Shown here piece by piece: positions 21,401 through 30,174 of a DNA stretch of 64,000 nucleotides; positions within the stretch are counted from its first letter, which is position 1; every line of letters begins with the position of its first letter. The notes beneath the pieces were generated by a model. It was not told the DNA's origin and did no database searches. It saw nothing but the letters and a program-made list of their open reading frames with translations. The translations under genes and the position numbers were made by a program. Source of the DNA: Tubulanus polymorphus (taxonomy: Eukaryota; Nemertea; Palaeonemertea; Tubulaniformes; Tubulanidae); assembly GCF_964204645.1 (NCBI RefSeq), contig NC_134031.1, positions 8,346,501-8,410,500 of the forward strand, read 5' to 3'.

Positions 21401-24400
21401 CCCATCTCACCCCTTCCCAATTGATCCTTTCCCATTTCGCCCCTTTCCCATTCTGACCCCCTTCCCATCTCGTTTCTTTTCCATTTCACCCCTGCCATCT
21501 TTTTCGGCCCTACTAACCCACTTGGGACTTTGTAACAGAGCTTGCTTCACTTTTCGTTCGTTCGTGCGTTCTTCCAGTTATTTTGGGAAGGTTTGAAGAC
21601 GCTTCAATAGATTATCTTGATCTTTAGTTTATACATGTATCTACCGTAGATACATCTTAAAGAAAGAATGCCCGGAAAGAATCAGGATGGCCCACTGGCA
21701 GCCATTGTTGTACGCCAAAATCAGCAATCATACATTTTCTAGGGAAATTTTGAAAACGCTTCAACCAGTTATTTTGATCTCTCCTCATGTTTGTATCTCC
21801 CATCCCCATGGTGCATCAGAACTGGCGTGCATGATACAAACGGCAACCATCTTAGTGTCATCAGTACGGAAGAGCCAAATTGGGAAAGGAGAAATGGGAA
21901 AGCGGCAAAATGGGAATAAAGGGCGAAATAGAAAGGGGGCCGGTTTTACAGACTGGTATTAACTTTAACCCGCGGCTATCTCAATTGAAATTGAATTGAG
22001 GTAAAGAACGGTTAAAGAAAGTACCAGCCTATAAAACTGGCCTCTGGAGTTTACTATCCACGCTCATTATTTTGTTCTATCATCTGTGGCAATTCGTGCT
22101 CCAACTATCGCATTGAACACCTAGTTTAAAATCGTAACCAAGAGATACCGTCTTCATTTTTTATTGTGACTTTCATTAGCATGATTAATACGCCGTATTA
22201 CAACACATATTGCATCCCTAGATTAAAGAAGACTTTTACGATACTAATAATTACTTTCAGGTTGACGCCATTATATACAGCCGTATGGATGATATATGTC
22301 ACATTCGACAACCATTTCGGTGATGGGCCACTGTACCCCGATTACTCTAGCCTTGAGGGCGCGCAGTGCCCATATTCCTCATTTTTGCTCCACCTTGCTT
22401 ACATCAATAACCTTATCAACAGTGGTGTAAGTAATTAGAAAAACCATTGCTCATAGCGTATATGCATCTTCGTGAGAAATGACTACTACGTACATGCATT
22501 GTCGGTTCACAACTTTCTTTTTCGTTTGCCAGTGTATGGGATGGACATGGTTTCTAGCCGTCGACATGCAATTACACCTGATTTCACCGTTATGTCTTTT
22601 GGCTTTTTTCTGGTAAGGCATCAATATAATGTATAATAAACACACGTAAAGGGACTTTAGTAATAGCGCGTCTATTCTCTCTTATTTTTTACCAGGCGCT
22701 ATGGAGCTGGGATCGCTGTTGCGTTGATGTTTTGTTTGGTCAATTTCGTATCCGTAGGAATACAATCTACACAGCTTAGATCCTCGCCGTCTTTCTCAGA
22801 TTTTAGGTAATTCATTCATTCAGCCACCATAATTCACTGAATTTAGACCAGGAATAGACGATGTCACGTCGCGTGTCTAATAGATGGCAAACTAGTCAAA
22901 CCTCCCTGCCTTTGTTCTAAAGGAATAGTAATATAAATGCCCGATAACTGATCGAGGATCTTTGTCCACTTTGTCTTAGACTGGTTACTGCTCTCCATCT
23001 CCAATAAGAATATTGAACGGACAGGCAACCAGTCTATGGCTGTCTCTCAGTTGCCTCGCGGGTGTCCTGTAGAAAGCAACCCTGATTTAATAAGTTATAG
23101 TTGATAAACTGAATTATGTAATTTGATGAATATTTTATAGAATGCAGCCATTGGATGGTTTTTGTGTTAGATAGGGCTTGTCGTATTCATAATTCAAAAT
23201 GGTAAAACGAAAAATTTTATACTTCTTGGATGACTGGTTCTTTGGCCTTTATGCATCAGTGATTTTCCATGAAAGTTTTATAGTATGAATCAAACATCCA
23301 ATGGTTTCATTCTAGAACAAATTGCTTAAGCGACATAACTTTTTTTAATCATATCAAATCAGAGATTTTCATTAAACACAACCTGTATGTTTCCAATGTG
23401 TCAAATAATGCCATTTCACTCATGATATAGGCCAAAGGGTGGCCACTCATATGGAATTCAGGGAAATCAGGGATAATGAGGGAATTTGATTTTCACCTAA
23501 AAGTCATGGAATAGTCAGGGAATTTTATGAAAATGTCAAAATCATGGAAAAGTCAGGGAAAAGTGTTTTTATGCACAGGACATTATAACAAAGCCCGGTG
23601 AAACGTTTGCCCATTCAGTCCATCAGGGGCCACATGCACCAGGGTACAAAGCTGTTGGTATATAACATATACATAGGCTAAACATTTGATAATATGCGTC
23701 AGGTTCTTTGATGTAAAGATGTTTAAAATAGAATAAAGGTGATTTTGTATTGTTCAACAATGCATGCCTTTTTCATCGCGGTCTAAAAATTCGAAAATAT
23801 GAAGTTACTTTGGTCATGGGATTTTGGTAAATGTTCAGGGAAAAGTCATTGAAAAGTCTGAGAAAAACTAAATCAGATAGAAGTGGCCACCCAGTAGCGG
23901 TATCATACGAAATATCTCGATGTTCGCGAGACCGAATCTGTTGTGATGTAACGTGCAAAACGTAAACCTGTTAACCTTCTCTAAAATAGAAAAACTGAAA
24001 CTTACAGAAATTTTCGTTTGTTTTATTTTTCAGTTATTTACATTTGATATACACCAAACCATGGAGCCACCTTTCTCCATTCATGATCGGTATAATGGTC
24101 GGTTACTTACTGTATAGGACTAGAGACATAAAGTGGAATATTCACTGGGTACGTTCAAGCAACCTAGCCTAAAAATATAATCGAAAAAAAGAATATTTCT
24201 TTGGGAAATTTTTCACTGACACCATGCAACTCTCTAGGAAATATCATTCTTAAATTGACCTTTATGCAAACAAAAATCTAAAAGAAAAAGGAACAGTTTA
24301 TATTTCTGACCTGTTATCAAAAGCTGCTTCCTTCCCTTTGATGCACTACATCGAAGCGACGTAAATAGGTATGTAACGAGAACGTCGTTAATTCTTTTCA

Positions 24401-27400
24401 GTTCCTGGTTTCAATCGGTTGGTTGTTTGCTGCTCTGCTTATGTTGATACCAGCTTTTAGTTTGTTCACCCCTTCGACGCAGCTCGAAAACTCAGTATAT
24501 TTGTCGCTCGCAGCGACGGCTTGGTGTCTAGGACTTGCTTGGGTCGTCTTTGCGTGTCATGTGGGATTTGGAGGTATTTTGCCTTAGCTTCTGCGTACAT
24601 TGTACTCAAAAGATCAATGTAATACAATTAGATAGAAGGCTACTCAGCGGCAGAGAACAGTGATTATTAGGACGTTCGTTAGACGAACGTCCTTATGTGA
24701 TCGGTTTGCCGATTGATGAAGTCACTTCCGATTTGGTCGTGAGGCGTTTTCAGTCGTTTTCAAGTCAGTTAGTTGGAATTTTCCTCGAATTATACTGTAG
24801 AAAGGGTGTCTTCAAGTTGGGATTGAATCTGGTTAAAATAGCGTAGTTTTTGCTGTGCCCTCTAGAAAAAATGCTATCCACGCCGTTCTCGTGACATCAC
24901 ACATCACGTGTTTCCAATGGCGTAGGTTATAGTGATTGTGTAGGCCTACAGTTCAAGCAAATGATCGTTGTGTCGTGGAAGTAACTTTAGAGTATCCGTA
25001 CAAAGTTTAAGGTGAGTGTCAACATATGGTGGCTTTACTGATTCCTCTTGAAGGCCCTCAACACATTGAAAAAGGCGTTCAACACATTGAAAATTATCGC
25101 TATGTTATGTTCAACGCACATTCACACGCTTTAACATAGTCTACGTGACGTAGCCGCCATTAATCAGAAGCCATCTTTCCACTTTAAAAGTCATGAAGTA
25201 AATATCATAACTAATAGTTATCTGATATACACCAATAAAACTTTAAGAAAAGGGATTCAGCATCGGACATTGTGTCAAGATATCCGAGTTGGTATTTTAG
25301 TCGGACAAATTTATATTAAAAGCCATTTGAATGACAGGTGCAGGTGGGCGTCTCCAATATGCCGAGACGTAAACAATTATAACCACATGCGCAATACAAA
25401 CATGACAAATTCATGACAAATTCAATTCAAAAATTTTTTGAGCACCAAAACGTTTTTGGAATAGGCATATTTCAACAGGTTTCTAACAAAGAGTAACAAA
25501 AATTGGCTTTTTGCCCATTCATCACATATTTCTCCTAAAAAGCCAGCTAGGCCTTTAAGATTGTAGATGGAAACAAGAAAATTAACTTTAATAAATTATT
25601 TGACACCTGCGAAAAAATGTAGAATTTCTGGGATAAGCTAATGTGGAATTGCAAATTTGAAATCGAAGTTTTAAGAAATTTGGGGAATTATGAGATTTGG
25701 CGATTGGCTAGATGATACAGTCTTCGACTGGTCTAATTTTTAAAAAAATTGTCAACTTGTGACCGACTTCGATTCACTTTTACTCTAAGCTGGTCTGCAA
25801 CTTCATTGAGAAAGAGCTCTTCTGATGTCTGCTTCATCATGACTTCGAGCATATCGTGTAGCCAGCCGGCCCGGTCCCGGGGCCCGGTTTGGCTGTCACT
25901 CGATATCCTAGACTTGAGTCTGGGTTGAAGTAGACATCGTCATTTAAATAACTTATTCATGTTATTCTGTATGAATTACCCATGTGTCTTGTATTTTGTA
26001 TTTTCTTATTCTAAAATTTGTAACTTTATTGAATTTGGGAATTTCATCCCGGAATTTCAATGTAATAAGGATCAATAAAGTATTGAATTGAATTGTCACC
26101 TTATACACATGCCATCAGTGGACGCGGAGCCGTATATGACAGCTATCCTATTGTAGATTGCTAATCTCATGAAACCTGCATACCCCTAATATCGAACATA
26201 TTTTCTAAAACATTTGAATATTGAAATTATTTGTTTACACGTTTTTATATAGACCGCTTGAAGCCGCCGATGAAATTCACGCCGGCCCTACTCAGATCGT
26301 TGATAGCTTCGTCATTCCACTAGAATCCCCATGTCAGGGTCTGACTTTTATATCGGACTTCCAAATCGTGTATACATCCGCCATTTAACCGAATAATCCG
26401 ATTTACTTATCATTTCTATTTATGCCTGCCGCTCCTGATATAATCATACATCCTTTACTATTACAATACCTCTTATCATGATATTCAATGCAATATAACA
26501 TTTCGATGTTCAAATAGAGGTCATTATATAATCACAGGGAGCCATTCTACATCTTTATCAATAATATTTTGCCAAATAGCTTGTATGTGTACACATAAAC
26601 CTGTGACGTTTTGCACATCGATTTACGGTTGTCGTTTGTAAAATGACGCTGAATGGTTAACATTGTTTAGGTTTCATAATGGTAACGTTTTATAAGGCGT
26701 CAAAAAATAAGCAAATTCATTCAAAATAGTCTTCACTTTGTATAGAAACTGAATGATTTCTATCCAGGAGCACCTTATACGTGTTGGAATTTTCTTTACA
26801 TTTTTAGGATATCATACACGAATTAGAACATCATGCCTGGTAACTCTCTGATGTTGACAAAACGAAATCTTGTACCAAGTCAGACAACGAGTAGTCAGCA
26901 CCTGAACAGCCAAGAAGAAACATCTAGTAGACACACATTTCACAACAAATCACATCCTGTCATGCGACTATGTTTAAATTGTTTAATAAATTTTTTAGCC
27001 TTTTTAGTTTTAATGTCATTACTTCCTTGCTGTCTATTCTCATTTTTTAGGCCAAGGGCGGTTTATTACGTTCACTTTTCGTCCACTTTTTTTGATGCAC
27101 CCCCGCCGGGTCCATTAGAATAAGGAAAATTTGTTCAATCAGGCACAAGCTGGGTGCCCTGGGACTTTTTCATTTTTGCCTGAATTCCGAAACATGTAGA
27201 TTCCTAAATGTTTGCCATTTTTCTTTAAAAGTTGTGATTGGTATACAATCGGAAGGGATCTTAAACATTTCAGCAGGGTCAATGATCAGTCAACTGTCAC
27301 ACAATCGTCGACCACCTATGGATACCTTGTAACTGCAATGAACTGCACAGTTGTATCCAGACATGTCCTGATTATGGTGAACTTCATTTGTTTTGTATAT

Positions 27401-29164
27401 GGTCACCAGGGGGCATTGAATAGCTGAATAACTTAGTAATTTCATATTGTATTGGTACCTAGGCATCTCTTACCACAATCAATTGCAAAATTGTACTTCA
27501 AACCACTTCTCGAGTGAGGTGGTGTCCCTGGACCCTGGTGTACCTGTTTGTCATCTAACCTCAACGGATGATCATTGAGTCTCATGTGAACTGACTCCTA
27601 AAATGGTTAACCTTGACCCTACTATTCATTTCTTGTATTGATGTAAAACCCATGACATCGAATTGATGGTTGATTCGTCCACTTTAGTCACGAAACAGTT
27701 TTATTATTCATCTATTACGAAATTCATCTCATCATCTAACTTTTCAAGAAAAAGTAGATCGCGGTTAAAGTTTCAAATTGCGACATACCTTGAACGAATG
27801 AGCAGTCCTCCAAAGAATCCTCACATTTTGCGTATTTTTGTGAATTGACCACGGTTGGCCTTCCTAATTCCGAGTTTCTTGTCGTAATTGAATGGCATCT
27901 TGATAGTTTAAGCCTGGTGGCGACAGAGTTTCTTGGTCGAAGGTTCTTCTCTGGTCTCTCCCCCATTGGTTAATAGAAACATCGAACCCGCTTATAATGC
28001 CCTGCGTGGCGCTAAGCGGGTTGAGGGTGTTCAAAAGAAATTTAAAAAATCTTGATCTTTTTCCCGGCTCGAGGGACCAAATATCCTGACTGTACTTTGA
28101 CATACGAAAGAAGTTGACTAATTCTGCGGAGGGAAAATTGATTTATTCTGTATACACCGTTTGGTAACAAAGACTTAAACATATGTGACATATCATGTGA
28201 CAATTATTAACATATATAGTTCTCCCGCCATAAACACTTGGTAAACATTATATATGACACTTATATTTATAATATATGACACTTTTGAAGATTCTAATTT
28301 TTCAATTGATGTGTGCAGGTTGCTAAACATAAATTTCATGAACGAACGTCCTCTTTTAAAGTTTCTTTCTCCAGTGGAACTTCACGGGACCAGAAAATAT
28401 GTTCGTTGTAACCGATAGTTTGTTATATCCAGTATTAGATTAATCAAAATTCCTTATGCTTGGGGACTAAATGCTATATTTGTTATATATATTTATATCC
28501 GATGAATCGTTGTATCCGAAATCGTTATAACGAGGTTCCACTGTAGTTATATTCATATAATTAGCTACATGTATGATACATTTTTGATTAATAAGTGAAT
28601 GTATGTATTTTAAATGACCGTATCAAAATTATAACCAATATATTATATTCTATGTTAGGTCCGGTAGATTGGCTGTTGTCTTTGAAGATATTTCTGCCAT
28701 TAAGTCGACTGACGTACAGCACTTATCTTATCCATTCAATTGTCATAGTGGCCGTGTACAAGTCCCTAAAACCTGCAATCTTTGGAAACACTATAACGTT
28801 AGTAAGTACAATAATTTTGATTAATAATCTTGAGTCGGATACCCAATAATTGGAAAAGACAGACACATGAAATTATATAGGTGTTTTATCGATCATTATT
28901 CCTGTGCGTATTCTAAAAAATCAATGTCAAAAGAAGGTTCAGGTTTAAGATACTATATATCAGAATTTCTTTTTTCAGGTTTGCTATTTCTTGGCATTTC
29001 TCTGTTTGGCGTATGCAATAGCTCTAGTTGCGTCTATCTCGTTCGAATCTCCGATGATAGCACTCGAGAAAGTGTTATGCAAGGATTGTCATAGCTGCTG
29101 CTGTACGCGAAAAACCTCCTGTAAAAGTAGCTTGTGTTGTCACAGTTTACAAATAGATAGATAG
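9431..29164 (+). CDS. NRF-6-like (nose resistant to fluoxetine) membrane O-acyltransferase, 15 exons
   Basis: Exons: 9431-9683, 16551-16699, 16796-16880, 17835-17934, 18034-18260, 20526-20699, 20952-21048, 21145-21243, 22261-22426, 22533-22612, 22696-22806, 24034-24148, 24402-24573, 28659-28801, 28979-29164. All have GT/AG borders and phases agree; the total is 2157 nt, 718 aa. Residues 1-21 are a signal peptide, about 55-195 the extracellular cysteine-bearing NRF domain (WSLSMFDASGKPNS, GKYDQC), about 196-217 the first membrane span. Then a polar loop precedes an acyltransferase-3 domain with about ten spans (NCLHGIRF, WIILGHTF, YFHRFWRLTP, LTYSTYLIH). The C-terminus is a cysteine-rich tail. 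Relatives in worms affect lipid or drug uptake; the acyl substrate here is unknown. Introns 1, 5 and 13 are swollen by mobile elements. The exact 3' splice of exon 3 (GTCAGT donor) is the least certain. Confidence 0.92.
9903..10062. repeat. 160-bp imperfect palindrome at the left end of the virus-like element
   Basis: The left arm reads ATTAATAGTGAATAAGTTGT then TTCAGACCAGAGGTAGAG. The right arm reads CTCTACCTCTGATATGAAAC then AACTTATTCCCTATTA. Together they form a long hairpin around an AT-rich centre near 9985 with mismatched loops. It lies just outside the first ORF of the AT-rich element and is not repeated at the right end. It could be a terminal hairpin, an internal-repeat remnant, or an unrelated small insertion. 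Confidence 0.7.
10141..10580 (+). pseudogene. virus-like element ORF, N-terminus shared with the opposite end, C-part structural-like
   Basis: The frame starts MESKQSQNNL and runs to about 10286, where a frameshift occurs; the following frame carries TITNRYGNRLVIHLEYEGLK. This first part is nearly the same as the minus-strand ORF at 16115-16354 and its upstream. From about 10381 a different, beta-rich sequence follows (HIQLDREFKNCVDLKLVN, LYLRPGL) and stops near 10578; a related frame continues to about 10707, ending DSSDSE. The joint between the repeated N-part and the unique C-part looks like the boundary of the inverted repeat, so they may be two genes. I do not know the function; a DNA-binding role for the repeated part and a virion role for the second are guesses. 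Confidence 0.5.
10706..11105 (+). pseudogene. virus-like element putative structural protein, frameshifted
   Basis: Begins MKIKLDDENEHSFIIKKP in one frame, continues as AKFLGIKPDIVTGNVEGRSN and HFYIYCNLIDPTKTF, then breaks near 10945. A second frame resumes with FKPCIPQFDNFKLEIRNHNG and LNNFPVIYELVVR before a TGA near 11105. The beta-strand pattern and the C-terminal stretch ending in a hydrophobic strand plus Arg look like capsid-type proteins of polymerase-B elements. This is an impression, not an alignment. At least two frame breaks make it non-functional as it stands. Confidence 0.45.
11144..11322 (+). CDS. virus-like element small ORF of unknown function
   Basis: An ATG at 11144 (MNITVGPSICFGFDFKHGKE) follows AATAATAAAT. 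About 59 residues, hydrophilic, Lys/Asn-rich toward the end; a related frame continues past the TAG (EYYELNEDGIIDDIRNI) to about 11470, so the original protein was probably longer and is now broken. No family recognised. Confidence 0.4.
11480..11695 (+). CDS. virus-like element small membrane protein, intact ORF
   Basis: 71 residues, uninterrupted. Begins MSDNRWIITGLHNGVLLSVG, followed by a second hydrophobic stretch (ILKLTLAVTLSNST), giving two probable membrane segments. The ATG is embedded in AATAAATG, and the stop is 13 bp before the next ORF. Small proteins of this shape accompany polymerase-B elements in other invertebrates, where they are presumed virion-membrane or packaging proteins; I infer membership from size, order and hydropathy. 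Confidence 0.55.
   Translation: MSDNRWIITGLHNGVLLSVGTVGYTMIFKMGSINVDRFDINDILKLTLAVTLSNSTIDYLEKQKYIRPINA
11710..12132 (+). pseudogene. virus-like element membrane protein with helical middle, one in-frame stop
   Basis: Starts at an AATAAATG (ATG 11710). An N-terminal hydrophobic segment (ITIIGSAIVNALAFTVGGYS) is followed by a charged helix (HNLALEKYNKAAKEYREKRQ). After an in-frame TAA at 12082-12084 the same frame continues 15 codons as GGTVIVIFVAYNFRN to a TAA at 12130-12132, which supplies the expected second membrane segment. So a single nonsense mutation has removed the C-terminal anchor. The topology (TM, charged linker, TM) is visible directly; the role is unknown. Confidence 0.55.
12154..12462 (+). 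CDS. virus-like element two-span membrane protein, intact ORF
   Basis: 102 residues, uninterrupted, starting in the third consecutive AATAAATG. A charged N-terminal 45 residues (MDDKVDNIDIIPHDINKTKL) precede two hydrophobic spans (IIYYFIISGSVTISYVI and PLAISIGVLGLSSSVLTGVS), ending in a Lys-rich tail. Its TGA overlaps the next ATG as ATGA (12459-12462). No family recognised. Confidence 0.5.
   Translation: MDDKVDNIDIIPHDINKTKLKSYLEKQILEFESDLMIKKYLESKIIYYFIISGSVTISYVIKFQAIFSPLTPLAISIGVLGLSSSVLTGVSSKLNVKSSKEK
12459..12659 (+). CDS. virus-like element small ORF overlapping the previous one by ATGA
   Basis: 66 residues, charged and helical (MKSNIKEINKSKNTLDYIIS, WGFQKLSDIKNQLDTIFLQ). The start overlaps the upstream stop by four bases. 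An overlapping frame (12599-12820) continues a plausible helix, so the original may have been longer and frameshifted. Function unknown. Confidence 0.4.
   Translation: MKSNIKEINKSKNTLDYIISLNGNKTIGEQDTSLKESINLLSFLLYKWGFQKLSDIKNQLDTIFLQ
12754..13180 (+). pseudogene. virus-like element probable major structural protein, 5' part only, frameshifted
   Basis: The ATG at 12754 starts MENIFNTYEVTFTRDEYNIY. A frameshift follows after YWQNQLNFAVYF; the next frame reads ATTGCGISWNNYL and then breaks again. More frames carry ILNEFECPLPGSKYFKELDN and similar. The segment around QLNFAVYF / TTGCGISW looks like a conserved region of a large virion protein in invertebrate polymerase-B elements; I base this on recognition alone. 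The 3' part is gone: sequence runs into the LINE fragment near 13240. Confidence 0.5.
13240..13665 (+). mobile_element. 5'-truncated CR1/L2-type LINE 3' end with (TTATTG)n tail
   Basis: The frame ending at 13465 has the typical C-terminus of a CR1/L2 reverse transcriptase ORF: KAFASAAPILWNNLPPYLRS, then a Cys-Thr-Asp-Ile-Asp-Glu-Phe-Lys stretch and KTYLFKQHF. It is followed by a short 3' UTR containing ACCGCTCTAAGACGCAGTGG and ending in about 130 bp of TTATTG repeats (13528-13655), the usual 3' signature of this LINE group. It lies where the 3' halves of both convergent virus-like gene sets should be, so insertion was accompanied or followed by a deletion. Confidence 0.85.
13660..14283 (-). 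pseudogene. DNA polymerase B fragment: palm motif A region
   Basis: The minus-strand frame carries an aromatic/acidic exonuclease-linked helix (LLLTDIFERFRDVNLKYFNI), a CYSSPGLTWDCGL segment and, near its centre, YIDANNLYGWAMMEPQPYG, which matches polymerase B motif A (D-x-N-x-LY) of protein-primed viral and organellar enzymes. Sequence downstream of motif A, including motifs B and C, is absent because the LINE tail intervenes; the apparent Asn-rich C-terminus is a translation of its TTATTG repeat. The gene therefore cannot encode a working polymerase. Confidence 0.85.
14284..15020 (-). pseudogene. DNA polymerase B fragment: HNH/endonuclease VII-like segment and exonuclease region
   Basis: At 14900-14589 the minus frame contains CYYCNQVF, VRDHDHLNSKCRGAAHENCN and FLPVIFHNSSG, the Cys/His cluster with a DHDH core that sits inside many Maverick/adintovirus-type polymerase B proteins. 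Between 14589 and 14284 further fragments (CKGAIPHSFYKN) occur in shifted frames. A stop near 15019 and at least three frame breaks separate these from the neighbouring fragments. Order and orientation are those of a single ancestral gene. Confidence 0.8.
15021..15719 (-). pseudogene. DNA polymerase B N-terminal region, single in-frame stop
   Basis: Two blocks (15719-15372 and 15326-15021) are in the same frame, separated by one TAG at 15374-15372. The second contains FDDKCFLWTIISCLRPATDN and RVSNY, a Cys-Phe-x-Trp element common near the N-terminus of polymerases in these elements. It ends PVRIKQIPKI at a TAA. The first block has a long mixed helix/strand domain (SDIGPAAIEFIFYKGKL) without a known motif. 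Only one nonsense change over about 230 codons suggests relatively recent decay. Confidence 0.75.
15756..16079 (-). CDS. two C2H2-type zinc fingers, intact ORF of the virus-like element
   Basis: 107 residues. The first finger is YYCPTCKINIDKSQKARHNK followed by TKSH; the second is YKCDTCNQSFSNKRYYEQHL followed by KSKSH, both of the C-x2-C-x12-H-x4-H layout. Acidic-basic linker between, and an acidic tail. It lies 37 bp upstream of the polymerase N-terminal block in the same direction, so it may be a separate DNA-binding protein or the N-terminal domain of the polymerase polypeptide before a frameshift. Confidence 0.65.
   Translation of the reverse strand: MEENKKYYCPTCKINIDKSQKARHNKTKSHLENKLKLEYKDDILETKLDELKNEKQIYKCDTCNQSFSNKRYYEQHLKSKSHIRNINNDILGEDYFDKDINKKQGMI
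16115..16354 (-). CDS. virus-like element ORF, paralogue of the left-end ORF
   Basis: 79 residues: IETITKRYGNKLVIHLEYEG, then KFRTHLPDRFHRLSSEDLEE and a C-terminal acidic strand. Upstream, on the same strand, frameshifted sequence matches the start of the left-end ORF (IKDTTNVKSVDYKFKKL). Its compact beta-rich pattern with an RYG... and LPDRF motif is what I associate with small, probably single-stranded-DNA-binding, proteins of polymerase-B elements; this is an inference. Confidence 0.5.
   Translation of the reverse strand: MHKKYSITNIETITKRYGNKLVIHLEYEGLKGNKYKFRTHLPDRFHRLSSEDLEEACSGDFYFIYKGKNEKGHHDIDFE
16270..16470 (-). repeat. right copy of the ~200-bp inverted repeat of the virus-like element
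   Basis: Reverse complement is nearly identical to 10141-10350, sharing for example ACTACAAATGTCAAATCAGT and CACTTAGAATATGAAGGATT. Homology stops on the inner side at GAAGGATTAAAA in both copies and on the outer side around the start codon. Confidence 0.8.
17255..17522. mobile_element. MITE with GC-rich terminal inverted repeats
   Basis: Left terminus TAGCCGCGATCACAGGAGAC then TTTGGCCCGGGCC; right terminus GCCCGGGCCAAAAAAGCTCG then TGTGATCGCGGCTA, the reverse complement with small differences. 268 bp, non-coding, in intron 3 of the NRF-6-like gene. The transposase family is not evident from the ends. Confidence 0.75.
18283..18720 (+). repeat. R1 family copy, 5' part
   Basis: Starts TTTGCCCATTTGGGGCTTTA, continues GCGGGCTATTGCGTTCACTT, the CGTCCGTCG tract, TTATTTTGGGAAGTTTTGAA and the AAGATGGCCG segment. 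Located in intron 5 of the NRF-6-like gene. Confidence 0.75.
18737..20300. repeat. large GC-rich foldback (palindromic) element in intron 5
   Basis: The core, 18954-19811, is an inverted repeat whose outer arms are TATGGTGGCTGATTCGGGCC then ATGTAAAATTT on the left and its near-perfect reverse complement on the right. Inside are about four forward units and two inverted units of roughly 100-125 bp, each composed of short palindromes such as CGCAAAAACG...CGTTTTTGCG and TTTTTGCGCGCGCGCAAAAA. Outlying copies of the same motif lie at 18737-18835 and 20257-20297, giving a second nested level. Frames through it (repeating FLRARKNK-like peptides) are artefacts. Confidence 0.9.
21510..21870 (+). repeat. 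R1 family copy, 5' part, next to a CCCATTTC-type low-complexity tract
   Basis: TAACCCACTTGGGACTTTG, CTTCACTTTTCGTTCGTTCG, CAGTTATTTTGGGAAGGTTT and AGGATGGCCCACTGGCAGCC match R1. Just upstream (21361-21500) is an array of CTTCCCATTTCGCCCC-like units, and just downstream a short reverse-complement version (AAATGGGAAAGCGGCAAAAT), so the R1 fragment is bracketed by an inverted low-complexity pair. In intron 8. Confidence 0.65.
23431..23893. mobile_element. interspersed repeat with GTGGCCAC-type inverted ends
   Basis: Left end GGTGGCCACTCATATGGAAT, right end AGTGGCCACCC; the interior repeats AAAGTCAGGGAAAA-type units in both halves (GTCAGGGAATTTTATGAAAA, TTCAGGGAAAAGTCATTGAA). The inverted GGTGGCCAC ends recall non-autonomous hAT-like elements. 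Non-coding, in intron 11. Confidence 0.6.
24669..24693. repeat. 25-bp perfect palindrome
   Basis: AGGACGTTCGT-TAG-ACGAACGTCCT. The half-site AACGAACGTCCT recurs at 28341-28352 in the inverted sense relative to the left half, both in intron 13 of the NRF-6-like gene. This may mark a transposon end. Confidence 0.5.
25700..26095 (+). repeat. probable retroposon 3' end (AATAAA-tailed)
   Basis: Ends AATAAGGATCAATAAAGTAT then TGAATTGAATTG, a polyadenylation signal followed by a short A/T-rich direct repeat, typical of a LINE or SINE 3' terminus. No coding part is visible. In intron 13. Confidence 0.4.
27050..27545 (+). repeat. R1 family copy with internal deletions
   Basis: 5' end AGGCCAAGGGCGGTTTATTA then CGTTCACTTTTCGTCC. 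A middle segment includes TTTGCCATTTTTCTTTAAAA and TATGGTCACCAGGGGGCATT. The 3' end AAACCACTTCTCGAGTGAGG then GTGTCCCTGGACCC is the reverse complement of the terminus seen at 62131, 56486 and 53909. It therefore retains both ends of the family. Confidence 0.7.
28373..28547. mobile_element. MITE with CAGTGGAAC terminal inverted repeats
   Basis: Left CAGTGGAACTTCACGGGACC, right ATCGTTATAACGAGGTTCCA then CTG. 175 bp with an AT-rich centre; both halves contain 'TATAACCGATAGTT' / 'GAATCGTTGTATCC' type internal inverted sequence. A second, partial copy is at 2561-2645. In intron 13. Confidence 0.7.
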
Positions 29165-29318
29165 ATAATTCAATAGTACACAAAAAAATTTGCATTGACA
29201 AAATCAGTTTCAATAGTTAGTGCACGATATCAATATAAGTATTGTCGGTGACAGAGATTTAACAGCAGCCGCCGCAGCCGCCGCACCAGCAAGGGCCAGT
29301 CTCACATCAATTTTACAT

Positions 29319-29324
29319 AATAAA
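29319..29324 (+). terminator. polyadenylation signal of the NRF-6-like gene
   Basis: AATAAA 155 bp after the TAG at 29162-29164. A short GCC/GCA-rich tract (29262-29290) lies in the presumed 3' UTR. Confidence 0.55.
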
Positions 29325-29969
29325 AACCTAAAGGTTGCCATAAGCAGCTAATCGTTAAATAGCAATCAATCTAATCGTATGCATATGTAAGATATTGTAT
29401 ATTGTCAGCCTGACATAAATGGCATAATAGACAGGTATTCCGGGTTTCGAATAGTTGCTTTAGGTTTTCAAGGGCACGATGAAGTTCTACAAAATGTACT
29501 TCCAGCTTTGATAGCGCATTCGAATTAAAATGACACCTACGGCTATTGAACGTATTGAATATAAAGATCTCATCAAAATTACTGGGCACTGTTTTGTTTC
29601 TTATTCTGAACCGCTTTCGTCGGATCATATTTACGCATGTACAAATGAGAAATTTTGGTATTTCAAAACAGGAGGGTAACAATGTGTGGCCAAAGCTGAT
29701 GACAAATTTGAATCTAAAAAATCAAACCTGCCAAAATCGTCACTGAATATGGTTTGTTTTGTATGATACGATTTCACGATTGAAATGACTAAATCTTGAA
29801 GAGCGAAGTCGGACACCTTTTTTTTTAATCAACAGCATATTCCGAGGTCACGGGTATCGTTGTCAACGTAGTCTATCAATATCACGGATTCCCACAACGC
29901 AAAATACGCAGAACATCCCACAGTTCTTGGTTGAGTTTGATACTAAGCTTACAGCATTGGAAATTGCAA

Positions 29970-30122
29970 AGTTAAGGGACCATCCATTTAGTACGTACGC
30001 ACGATAGGGGGGGGGGGGGGGGGGGCGGTAAAATATGCCCTCTCTACCATATGCGGTAAAACGCATATGGTAGGGAGGGGTACGTGGTTCTGCGTACGGT
30101 ATGCACCTAATAATCATCCATG
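29970..30122. mobile_element. short MITE with GGGACCATCCA-type inverted ends and poly-G tract
   Basis: GGGACCATCCATTTAGTACG and ACGCACG at left; GCGTACGGTATGCACC and ATCATCCATGC at right in reverse orientation. A further inner hairpin is TACCATATGCG...CGCATATGGTA. A run of about 22 G is internal (30007-30028). Confidence 0.6.
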
Positions 30123-30174
30123 CACTCTATTGACCGTTCATTCTGCATTCAAGTTAAAAATAAGATTGTGATTT

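Noticed and set aside
26833-27123. 96-codon frame in intron 13 with a hydrophobic segment
   Set aside because: It runs straight into an R1 copy at 27050 and has no upstream or downstream exon partner; all NRF-6-like coding is accounted for without it.
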